From Agapetus fuscipes (lineage: Eukaryota; Arthropoda; Insecta; Trichoptera; Glossosomatidae), in assembly GCA_951799405.1 (NCBI GenBank), contig OX637343.1:9402524-9466523 (forward strand): DNA of 64,000 nt, in the 5' to 3' direction. The stretch's first letter is position 1. Every line of letters begins with the position of its first letter. Below the pieces are notes generated by a model. It searched no databases and was not told where the DNA came from. It saw only the letters and a program-made list of their open reading frames with translations. The translations under genes were made by a program, and so were the position numbers. Positions 39,895 to 52,400 of the stretch are shown piece by piece.

Positions 39895-40160
39895 ATTTTA
39901 AAATTTTTATTTGTTGTGTATGTTCCATGAGTTATAGCTTAGTATGCGGCTGACAACCCATGCTGTAGAAAATGGTTCACTTTGCTAATGTCACCCCTGT
40001 TTTAGGGAAAGGTCAACAAGAGTTGCAAGGTGTATGTTGATTTGCGATTTCAGCTTTTATGCTGTGGGTTCACATGCGGCATATACAAGTGCGAACTCAT
40101 ACGTGTCTTCAATGTTACATTTCTTTGCAACTTAGATAAGATTAGATTAGATTAAATTAC
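39895..40160 (+). mobile_element. RTE-A 3' end, 240 bp upstream of takeout B
   Basis: TTGTGTATGTTCCATGAG to TTAGATAAGATTAGATTAGA. Its tail ends about 240 bp before the takeout B start codon, within what should be promoter-proximal DNA. Confidence 0.8.
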
Positions 40161-40299
40161 AACGTCATCCCCACTCCATCGCCCGTTGAATGTACCGAGA
40201 GTTATATTGCGCGCGCAAATCCTCTAGTAGTGATTTATCTCCAAGCTACCAGCAGGTTTGGTGGTGAATCAGGAGAGCACAGATCACAACATCGAATCT

Positions 40300-40395
40300 G
40301 TTAAATAAATAAATAAATATAATAAGATAAATAAATAAACAAAAATAATTAGTTAAATAAATAAATAAGTGTTAATTAAATAAATAAATCTACAC
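40300..40395. repeat. TAAA-rich microsatellite in the takeout B 5' leader
   Basis: AATAAATAAATA-type repeats right up to the ATG context CATCATG. Mononucleotide-rich leader or promoter DNA; no TATA box was assigned. Confidence 0.7.
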
Positions 40396-40398
40396 ATC

Positions 40399-40465
40399 AT
40401 GTTTAGAGTTTGTGCATTATTTTTGGTTGGATTTTTTGTCGCCGGACAAAATGCTCAGCAATTGC
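40399..40465 (+). CDS. Takeout B exon 1 (signal peptide)
   Basis: 22 codons plus one base, donor TTGC/GTGAGT. Ordinary AT-rich codon use (6 of 22 third positions G/C), unlike exon 2. A MITE-W copy starts about 47 bp downstream. Confidence 0.78.
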
Positions 40466-43400
40466 GTGAGTTATTCAAATTTACTATTATTTTTATTTTT
40501 AAATTATTTAGGGCTTGTTACACCAAACTCCAATTAGACAAAAATTAAAATTAAGTGGGATTTCTTCCATCAAATACAAAAATGGTTGCATATATTATGT
40601 AAGTCAGTTGATGTAAATCATCTTTCCTGTTCAAATTCCATCATATTATTACCCACTTCCGAGAAATATTTGACCGAAATCCTTACCAGAATTGAGCAAA
40701 AAAATTTGATGTGTCAATCAAATAATGATTGGAGGTTTGTGCAACAGGTTATTAAATAAATAAATGTCGTTTGTATTAGATAATATTTCTTTATATTTTT
40801 AACGTAGAATAAATATTTCATACATTGAGTGTTCTGTTTCATGTGTTTTTTTCGTGTAATTTTTTTATAAGGTATACGCAATTTGACGCAATGTAACTAA
40901 GCTTCACATATAGTGCATCTTTTTGCCTGCGCTATTCTCGAAGGAGGTGCATGATTTGGGAACTATTTATTTTTACTCTCGCCATCACTCTCGGGTTGAA
41001 GTGGGGGAATTTATGGAATTATACATAAATATAAAACATAAAACAAGTTTGGTTTTCAGGTCTCATTTACCTAATGAAGGTTTGTGGACCGAGAATGTTA
41101 GTTATATGTAATAAAGAGAATAATAAAAATTGTTTCTAAAAAAGTAAAAAAAAATCTTTAGTCATTTGTTAAATAAAAAATGAATTTCCACAATATAAAT
41201 TTTCCTTGATTCGTAGGTTGGTATGAAGCTGACCCCCCATACTGTTAAAAATGGTTCACTTTGCCAATGTCACCAATGTTTCAGGGAAGGTCGGCAAAAG
41301 TTGCAGGGCTTATGTTCATTTGAGGTTTGGATTTAAATTTATAAGTGCACAATGCACATTAAGGAGGGCCACTGATGTATGAGAGAAAAAAAATTACGTT
41401 GAATTTTAATCTAAGAGTGAAATTATGTTGCTAAATGACCTAATTTTATTGTACAGAAAGTTTCATTAGAATCAAACAACAACTCTTGTCTCCAAATCGA
41501 CATTGAAATAATGAGAAATTGAAAAAAAACACAACAAAAATATTTTTACATACTGACTTTAAACCCGATTTTTGAATTTTATTTCTCGTGTAAAACAAAT
41601 GTTTAAGGTATAAAATAACACATTTGAGAGAAAAAAGTAAATTACAGAAAGTAAAATTTTGTTATTGATAACGTAAAAAATGCGTTTTTTTTTCGAATTT
41701 TGGCCTGACACTGCGAAACGTTATTTTAGGTTAAATATTTTTTTCTAATGTTGATTTAAAAAAAAAAAACGTTGCAAAAACTTTTGTGCTGTTCTTCAAA
41801 GACGTTTTGCTAGTTTTCGTATGATAAAAGTAGATGAGATAGATCCATTTGCCCACCGTGTGCTGCGAAAGTTATGTTAGTGGTTCAGATGTATTTTTCT
41901 ACCAATTTGTAATACCACAGTAAGTTGCAACAACAAAGTTAATTCATGGAACTTGTAAGAGTCAATTTTCTCACCTTGCATGATAAGAATTTTTAGAATC
42001 TTACGTGTATCTGCGAGGAGTTTACTTAGGTGTTTGTGAAGATTCTTAACTTCGCCATCAGTAAGTTTTCTGAATGAGCAAAGCAACTATTTTTCCACTT
42101 GGCGCAATCAATTATCATTTTAGGTTCTCCTGATGAATATTTTTAATTTAAAAAAACTTCGATAAATGTCGGAAACCATCTTTGCAATAGGATGGCACTT
42201 ACAAATATCATAAATGTAACTGAACATAGTTAAACTGAAAAGTAATCATTATTTTTGAGTATATGCTAAAAAAATAAGACATATTTTTATAAATCAAGCT
42301 AATGCGTATGCTTGAACAACATAATTTGCCAAATTAATAAGATTTTTAAGGGATCCTAAGCTCTATAGCTCGCGGAATCCACCAAGCATAGGATTTTTTT
42401 CCTGGAGTTTTATGGGCTAAGTTTATGTTTTCTAAGACTAACTTGTATAGATATAATTGATCTGTACTTAAATCTTGTGCGAATAAATCATAATGGGCAT
42501 TAAAGGTTTTTTTGAAAACTAATTGAATGTTTCACATTTGATATCATGCAGAACTTCTGAAGTTATGAGTGTTGCCACTTTTCCCAAAACTCAATACCTG
42601 TAGAAAGTTTTTGTCAATGTAGAAACATCCAGTAAGCCTTTTTTGAAAAGTTGGCGATGCAGCTTTGGAAATGATTCTTGTGAAACTGGCTGTGGAGATA
42701 TAGGTGCATACTCAATGATGATGGTGTTTTATGTTATTTTAAGATTTAGGCGTGTTCTTTTACCATCAATGTATTTTGGTTCGATTATCTAAGCTTTTTT
42801 ACGTAGATTCTTTTTTTTATGATTTCTTAGTTACTTTATAACAACTTTGGCTGTACCTATTTCCAATAATCATTTTCCCTGATGTTTGCTAGTCAGTTAG
42901 GAAGCTTCACACTTGTGCGAACACTCCGCAATCTCTATGAAAGGCGCATTGATTTATTTATTTACATTTACAGGACAATAAATCTAAAACAGCACATTAT
43001 TCATCATCTTCATCATAAGCTCAACAGTCTTGGGTGGGTTTTTTTTAAACAATGTCAGTTGTTTTTGGAGATTTTGGCGTTTTTTCGTGATTTTCAAAAC
43101 ATTTCTTGTCCAGTTGTGCAGTTACATTACTGCATTAAAAGATACATTTCATGACACTTTATGCTTTCTAAAAGAATAAAACAAATATTACCAGTCACAG
43201 GGCATTGAAATAAGTTTCGTATTCAACTCATAGTGACAACGCGCGGTCACAAATTCTTTGCAAAATAGTGAAATTCGACGCTCTCTCTACCCCTCCTACT
43301 GCTTATTTAGTGAAAAAATAACTTTTTTATTTGTACTATTGGTGCGCATTACTATATTTTATGCACAAAAATATAGAAATTACCGTAAAATCTCAATTCC

Positions 43401-46400
43401 TTATTGTATTATTAGCCCTCATGAAAAATGATAAAATGACATATTTTCGAAACTTTGAGGCTGATTTGGAGACAGATGATTAATACTTTTACGGAATTTT
43501 ATTTTACACACGTAATTTGAACTTCTCTTGGCAACATATTCTTACTATTAGATGATTATTATCCAAAAAAAAAAAAATCGGCCCTCCTTAATGCACATGC
43601 AGCATTTGTAAGCGCGAACTTACTCATGTCTGTTTGTGGGCATGCAACTTAGATTATAGATTATAATACAATAAGTCCGGTCGATAGCTCAGGTGGTAGA
43701 GTGCTTGCATTCCATGCCGAAAGCTCGTGTTCGAATCTCACCGAGGGTGTCAGAAATGATTTCCCATTTCGGTGTTTATTTCAAACCCCAAAATAAAATA
43801 CCGGCAAGGTTTACTCAGCCTTCACAAGAAATGAGTACCAGCACTCTCGGGAGCTGGGAAACCTCCACTTCAACTGAAGTGGTTGGCGTAAGGCCGGCCC
43901 CCTTACCTGTAAAAATAAATATGTTCAACTCGCCACATGCGACCCCTTCGGGGATAACGCGGCAAGAAGTTACACTATATGTGTAGCTTAGTTGCGTTTT
44001 TTTTTTTTTTTTGCGTTTTGTTGCGTTTACACAAACCATTAAAAATGGATTGAAGTTTTTTTTTTTTCTGGTTTCATGATCGAAAAAATTGGTCGTATTA
44101 CAAAAATAAGTCTTGATAAAAACACATTCTGAAATTTTCTTTCAAAATATATAAAATAATGATGTTCATTATTTTGTGCGATACTTTATATTTGCATGGG
44201 TTTTGCGTATACAAGTGCGTTCAAATAAAAATTGCATAGATCTACGAAATTACTTCTCATAATTTTAAAATAGTCCCAAAATTCCCCAAGTGTCCGGTCA
44301 ATAGCTCAGTTAGTAGAATGCTTGCATTCCATGCCGTGAGCCTGGGTTTGAATGCTTGCATTCCATGCCGTGAGCCTGGGTTTGAATGCTTGCATTCCAT
44401 GCCGTGAGTCCGGGTTCGAATTCCACTGAGGGTGCCTAATTTCCTGTATTGATTTCCTGTTTCGATAAAAATAAACCGGCAAAGCTTACTCAGCCTTCAC
44501 AAGAAATAAGTACCAGCCCTCTCGGTAGCTGAGAAACCCCCACTTCAACTAAAGTGGTTGACGTTAGACCGATTCCTTTACCTGTAGAAATAATTAGGTT
44601 CAACTCGCCACATACGACCCCCTCGGGGATAACGCGGCAAAAGATTACACTACATGTGTAGCTTCGTTGCACTGCATTGCAAGTGTCAATGAGTATGACA
44701 CGCTGAAAAGATATATGGTTGCCAGTTGCATAATTAGGTTTATTATTTTAAAATAAAAGCGGTGTCAAAAATATTACTTTGACACTAAAATCGTGAATGA
44801 TGGCACTCGAGATGTCACGGTCGTGGCATTTTACGTTCGAATGACATTGACACTTACAAATACAGTCATCGGTGTGACAAAATGACATTAGAATCGGGTA
44901 TTACGAATACGTTCACACATGGAGCGTTTTTAAAGACGGAACCGGTCGGCGACGGGTATGCTACTACAAAAATATTTTACAAAAATAGGAATCTTTAGTG
45001 ATCTAATCTAAACTAATCTAATCTAAGTTGCAAAGATATGTTACATTGAAGATTCACATTACATGCATTCTCACAACCAGACATGTACAAGTTTGCGCTT
45101 GCACATGCCTCATGTGAGCCTACAACATAAAAACCAAATTCTCAAATGGATATACACCCTGCAACTCTTGCCGCCCTTCCCTGTAACAGGGGTGACATTG
45201 GCAAAGTGAACCATTTTTACAGCATGGGTGGTCAGCCGCATACCAACCTATAAGTCAAGTATAAGTAGTGGCTATTAATTAGTGTCGCACTCACAATAAA
45301 GGATTTAACTAGGTTGTTAACAATGCTATTCAGAGTCATTAGTTAATCTTTCATATTTTCAAGCTAAAAATTTGCTGTTTCAACGATAGCTTAGCGACAT
45401 TAAAATTGAAATAAAAGGACAAGCTTATGACAAATACACAACATAATATATTTCTTTCTAAATGTAAAAGTTTAATATTGAACTTGTGAAGATTCATTTT
45501 AAATTACATAATAATGTAAAAAATAAACACAAAGTTTTTCTCAACTATTCGATTTTATATCTCGAGCGCTTTCAGAGTGTTATCGCGCCATTTTCAAGAT
45601 AAAACCTGTCAAACTTGTTTATATTTTGCTTTATTAACTTTCTAAATGTTTTTTTTTTCATGAATGCAGGTCTTCATTTACAATGTTTTTCCGTTCCCAA
45701 TGAACAGAATGATTTTTTTTAAATCATTTCACACAATCACAATCAAACATTTTTTCATAAATTCGAAGTATATTTTAATACACTTATGACTTAAGCAGAG
45801 ACTTTACATACAAAAGATGAATCTCTCTTTGCAACTCAGATTTTAAAATACATCATTTCCCTTTTCTCTAGAATACGACTAGAAAAGTCAAGAGAAGGAA
45901 GAAAAAACTCATACCGAAACAAGACCTTTTGTTTTGGCCTCCTGCCAGCAAGAAAGTAAAAAAAAACTCTGAAGCTATCGCAATCGATTGCAAAGGCAAC
46001 CAAAGCATCGTGTGCGCGCCCCCTAACCCTTTTCAAATAGTTTGACTACCAACAAAATAAAATGAGAAAAAACAAAATTAATTTTAGGGTAAACGTACTT
46101 AGTCTAATGGTTGAAGTATTTTCAAATTATCTAGTATGGATTGTTTAATTTAAAAACTGGTTTTGAGTTTTCGGTTTCAAGATTGTACACAATGGAAGAT
46201 GTATGCTCATGTAAGAATATGCTAATTACTCTTAAATTTCATAACTAACTTGTTTCAAACAGCTGTTTTTAATATTGTTACGAATGTGTGATTGTGAGTC
46301 TGTGTGTTTCTACTTGTGTGAGTGTGTCTGTGTTTCTAAATTTTGGGTACCTTAATAATGATATCTGTATTTGTTGGATGGTATGAGTGTTCTCTCAAAA

Positions 46401-49400
46401 CTTTTAAGAGACTAAGTATGAATATTCCAACGTAGTCTGGCATATGCCAGAGTAACTCTTATACACCTATAAGTAGAGATCGCGATGCTTTAAAGAGAGA
46501 CTAGTACCAGAGTCGTTGGCAAGACGGACAAAAGTTAACTGAGTTAAGTGAACGGAATCTTAAAATAAATTGTGTGAAAAAAATTAACCGAAGTTTTTAA
46601 AGATTTAGAGACACAGACACACTCACACAAGTAAAAACACACAGTCACACAATCACACATTCGTAAGAATCTAATCTACTCTAAGTTGCAAATATATGTA
46701 GGTAACATTAAAGATTCGCATTATATGCATTTTCACAAGCAGACACGGATAAGTTCGCGCTTAAACATGCCGCATGTGGACCTACAATGTAAAACCCAGA
46801 ATCTCAAATGAACATATTTACTCCCTGCAACTCCTGCCGACCTTCCCTGAAACAGGAGTGACATTGACAAAGTGAACCATTTTCTACAGCATGGGTGGTC
46901 AGCCGCATACCAACCTATAAGTCAAGGAACATACACAACAAATTACATTTTTAATATATTTTTTAATAACTTAAGAATATCGTAAAATTTACGTAAATAT
47001 TGATTTAAATATCCATTTGGAGCTATTTATGACGTTCTTTTATCGAAATGACGAGTTCAATAAACTGTTACGCCGTTTTCATTGCGGTTACTTTCACTGT
47101 CAAAACAAATCTAAATCTCTTTTTAAACTATCTTAGACATTCTCCGATACAGAGCGTCACATTAGTGCTCGTTTGTCTTATCTCCAACAGAGATAATCTC
47201 ACATGAGCGATGTGTGTATGTGCACTGTACCAATTTGTCTTATAAAAACTGTAAATTAATTTTTAAAAATATTTAAAACAACTCTCAAATTAACGTGTTG
47301 TATATATTTTTCTTAACTCAGATTGTGTAGAATGTGAATCTTACAAGACCATTCCATTTTAAGATCATCTTTAAATCAAACGGTAGATAAGACAAACAAG
47401 CACTGGGAGGACGAGAGAAGTTCATAAACTTTTGATAAAAAAGACAGTTGATTCTATTTCTAAAAAAAAAAAAAAAAAACAAATAAATTCCTATATTTAA
47501 TGCATGCCCACAAGCAGGCACATGCTGCTTGTGTAAATGCAAAGTAAACCAAACCTCACATGAACATAAACTTTGCAAATTCTGACACTTCTCCCTGAAA
47601 TCACGGTGACATTGGCAAAAGTGAACCAAGTTTGTACAGCGTGGTTGGGTCAGCCTCATACCAGCGTATTAGTCCAGGATACAATATTTGTGTCGACATG
47701 CGGAGAGAATGAATGACTGGCGAAAATAGAATGTTGCAAGTATGAATGGAAGCCGTGGTAGAAATAAAATTAAATAAGAAGGAAAGTATGGATGGATTCC
47801 TTGACTTATAGGTTGGTATGCGGCTGACCACCCATGCTGTAAAAATGCTTCACTTTGCCAATGTCACCCCTGTTACAGGGAAGGACGGCAAGAGTTGCAG
47901 GGTGTATGTCCATTTGAAATAGAGTTTTTATGTTGTAGGCTCACATGAGGCATGCGCAAGCGCGAACTTGTACATGTCTGGTTGTGAGAATGCATATGTA
48001 ACATATCTTTGCAACTCAGATTAGATTAGATAAGATCATATTTCTGAAATAGCGAACAAATGGGATATCCAAAGTCCAAATAAAAGGAGAGCTTGTGTGA
48101 AAAAAGGTTGTGACTCTGGATTCAATGAAAAAAGTATAAGTAGTAAGGACCGAAAAAAATGGCGGTTGATTTGCAATGTCGGCGGCTAGGACGTCTAATT
48201 GCTTTTTTTTTAATATCAGATTTTTTAAGGTTTTTTTTTTTTTACATTATTTTTTAATTGCGTAGAAGGGAAGAGATAGAAAGAATAGATTGTTATAATA
48301 GGCGAAATTGCAAATGACTGGAATTGGCATAATGAGAAAAAGAGAAGAGCATTCATGAAGAGAGTGATTCATGTCGAGAAGATGATAAGAAGTGTGCGAG
48401 GACAGAGCAAATCGAAGTTGCAAAGGTATATTTATTAACATTTAAGATTTTCTACAATCAAGGTATGATTCAAAAGTGAACATTTTATTCAGGAGGTGTA
48501 GTCATTCTCATGGCAATCAATTAGTTGAGGAACAGCAATTTTTAAATTGTTTTATTTAGATAATGAGGTATAATTCTATACAGGAAATCAAAATATAATG
48601 AAGTCATCTATAAACATACAGTTATAATATATTTTTACAACTGTTTTTCCTTTCCCGTTTCCTGTTTTTTCTCAAAATAATAAAATCTACAATAAATTAA
48701 TTGTCCGGTTTGATAGCTCAATTGGAAGAGTGCTTGCATTCCATGCCGCGACCTCGGGTTCGAATCCCACCGAGAGTGTGAAAAATGATTTCCCGTGTCG
48801 GTGTTTGTTTCAAACTCAAAATAAAATACGAACAAGGCTTACTTAGCCTTCACATAGAAATGAGTGCCAGTCCTCTCGGGAGCTGGGATAATCCCACTTT
48901 AACTGAAGTGGTTAGAGTGAGGCCGGCCCCCTAACTTAAAGTAAATAGATTCACTCGCCACATGCGACCCCTTTCGGGGAGAACGCGGCAAGAAGGTGCA
49001 CTATGTGCGTAGCTTAGTTACGTTTTTTTCGTTAAAATAAAGTTCATTTAAATTCAGAAAAATTCAAGGTTGAAATTAAATGTTCTACGGTCCGAAACAA
49101 AAGATGTTTATGAGTATGAAATCTTCTGATGCATACAAAATGAGAAAATAAATTACTTTACTTTGTAAAGAACATACAAACAACTTTGTTCTTTACTTTG
49201 CTTGGCATTAAGGAAGTTTTTTGAATCAAAGTTGTAACCTACCAAAACGAGCATTCTTGTATGCCATTTTGGAATGAATACGCAATGAAAAAGATCTATT
49301 TAGGAGGTATCTAATATTATTTAAGTCACAGCTCTTTGACTGCTGTAAAAAAAATGTCAATGTCACCCCTTTTTCAGGAAATGTTTACAAGAGTTGCACG

Positions 49401-52400
49401 GTTAAGGGTGTATGATTTCATTTTAATATGAATTTATTTGCCCGTCACGACCACCTATTATCCAGTAGCCGCGAAAATGCATCAAATCCCGCGTTTAGCT
49501 TTGAGAGTTCGTCGGTAGGAGATCGTATTGTATCTGAACCATTTTGTGTTTTTTTTAGCAATAAAATAACATGAAAGCGAAAGCGAAGCGAAGTTATACA
49601 TTAATTACAAACAAGCATTTATTTTATTTTATTTACATACAAATACAAAAAAAGGCATTCATTTTATTTGTAAACAAATTTACAACAATTCACTTTCGTT
49701 CGTGTTAACAGATATATCCAAGTATATAAGTAAATAATTATTCACCCTGTACCGATTACTCAAAAATGCATATAAACTGGCATACGGTCTCTAGAGAGCG
49801 TTTTACATTTCACAGAATTGGAATAAAACGCTACAGTTCAGTTTACACTATAGTCACACAGAAGCACACACGTGTGTGCCTGTATTTTTTACATTGCATA
49901 TTTTATCAAAGTGTAGACTCCAGTGGTTGCAGACCTATACAAGTGTATTAAAATAAAATATGAAAAAAAAATATATATATTTCATTTTCATTGTTTATCT
50001 TGACTTATAGGTTGGTATGAGGCTCACCACCCAAACTTTAAAAAATGGTTTACTTTACCAATGTCACCCCTGTTTCAGGGAAGATCAGTAAAAGTTGCAG
50101 GGCTTTTGTTTATTTGTGGATTTGATTTTTATATGTAAATGCGCATGCACGATTTGTAAATGCGAACTTACAAGTGTATTTTTGTGAGCATGCACTTAAT
50201 ATGAACCTTAAATGTTAACATAGTTTTGCCACTTAGATGATAGATTATACATTGTGATTATGTCCCAATGACTCAGTTGATAGAGTGCTTGCATTCCATG
50301 CCGAGAGCTGAGGTTCGTATCCCACGGAGGTTGTCAGAAATGATTTCCCGTGTCGGTGTTTATTTCAACTCAATAATAAAATACCGGCAAGGTTTCTCAA
50401 CCTTAACAATAAATGAGAACCAGCCCCCTCGGGAGCTGGGACACCCCCGCTTCAACTGAAATGGTTGGCGTAAGGCCGGCTTCCTTACCTATAAAAATAC
50501 AACTTTCATTTTTCTTTTCATCTTCGTCTCCTAAATGTTATTAATTTTTAAAGTTAAAAAAAGGTTTCATATTACTGCGTAGCCAGGGAATGTTTGTTGA
50601 GGCCGTGACTGCGTATGTGTTCAGTAAATATGCCAGTGTGTGTGTGCTCATGGACTTCACCCTGTGCGAAGGAAGACAACGCATCCAAGTGCTATATATG
50701 CCTGTATAGTATACTTTTTTATACCATTGGATGTGTACATTGAAATAGCAACATGAAGTTTTTTTTCTAATAATTCAACTAAGTGATGGAATATATTCTA
50801 AGCATAAAAGCAGCACAAAAGATATACCATTTATATTTTCAAATTTGCTCTTCGCTGGGTTGAAAAATTCATAAAACCTTTACCAATGACCGGTCACGAA
50901 ATGTCCATCCGGCCTTACAGCAACTGGGTCTTGCTTGAGAATTGGCGCTTTATAGCGACGACGATCAAGCTCGTAAAAAGGTCGATAGCTCAATTTGTAG
51001 AATGCTTGCATTCCATGCCGAGAGCAAGGGTTCGATCTCAAAGTTTGACTCAGCCTTCACAAGAAATGAGAACCAGCCCTTCACGGGAGCTGGGAAACCC
51101 CCACTTCAACTAAAAGTGGTTGGTGTGAGGACGGCCCACTTACCTGTAAAAAAAAATAGGTCCCGAAGCGCCACATGCGACTCCTTCGGGGATAACGCAG
51201 GCAAGAAGTTACACTACATGTGTAGCTTAGTTGCGTTTTTATATAATTACCCACTGATATAATATAAGGGTGTCAGAAATGATTTCCGGTTCGGTGTTTA
51301 TTTCTAACCCAAAATAAAATACCAGGAAGGTGTACTCAGCCTTCACAAGAAATAAGTACCAGTCCCCACGGGAGCTGGTATGCCTTCGCATCAACGAAGT
51401 GGTTGGCGTAAGGCCGGCCCTCTTACCTATAAAATAAATAGGTTCCCTCGCCACATGCGAAGCCCTTCGGGGATAACGCGGCAAGAAATTATTATTTACT
51501 TAGCCACACATACTCATGACATTTTTGTTAGATTTCGACGGAACTTAGTTGTCTTGCACCAATCGAAATCTTGACTTTTGGATTACGAGTCCGTGAAAAT
51601 CCGTGAAAACCTAAAATTAAACATATATACCCATATATATATATATACATATGAGGATAATTTATTTATTTAATTTTTTACATGACCAAAGAGCGCCGTT
51701 TTTGTGTGTTTCACACCTCAAGGGCCCTCCTAATCATGAATTAGATATTTTAAAAAGGTGCCGTTTCAGTGCTCCCTTAAAAATGCCAACAGATTCCGAA
51801 ACCCTCACTCCGGGTGGCAGTCTGTTCTACTCCATCGGCCCCGAAAACCGGAAAGCGCGATCCTCAAAATTAGTGCGTATTTGACGGCGAGGCTGCATCA
51901 ATCTGACAGCTTGACACCCCGCTGACCTAAGTGTCCGCCCCCTTACACTCACTTCAACGGGGGAAAATATGTCTGCCAGATATGATGGAGCCAAACCATT
52001 TAGGGCTTTAAATACCATCAAACACACACGGAACCCTCTCAGGGAAACGAAGCCAATGTAGTTCTTTCAACAGCGAAGTGATGTGAGAGAATTTGGACAT
52101 CCCGAAGATCAGTCTTGCGGCCGCATTCAAAACAGACTGAAATCTGTTCAGTTCAGCGTTAACCACTAGACTAAATTACAGGCCTGAAAATTTCAAATTG
52201 CTCTACGCTAGGTTCAAAAAATGATTTCAATTCAACAAAAAAGGCCAGCCAGCAGAATTCTTTCCAGCTAAATCATTGAGCTAAATGAATTTCACTTTGA
52301 AATTCAAACAAACTTTCATATTATTCATGTAATGGAAAAAAACTTATCAGAATACTATAAAGTCGTGTGCAGCTCTCCGTACAATTCATTTCATCTGATT

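Noticed and set aside
43990..44070. Poly(T) runs as terminators
   Set aside because: They are SINE-A 3' ends and slippage products. No gene ends there.
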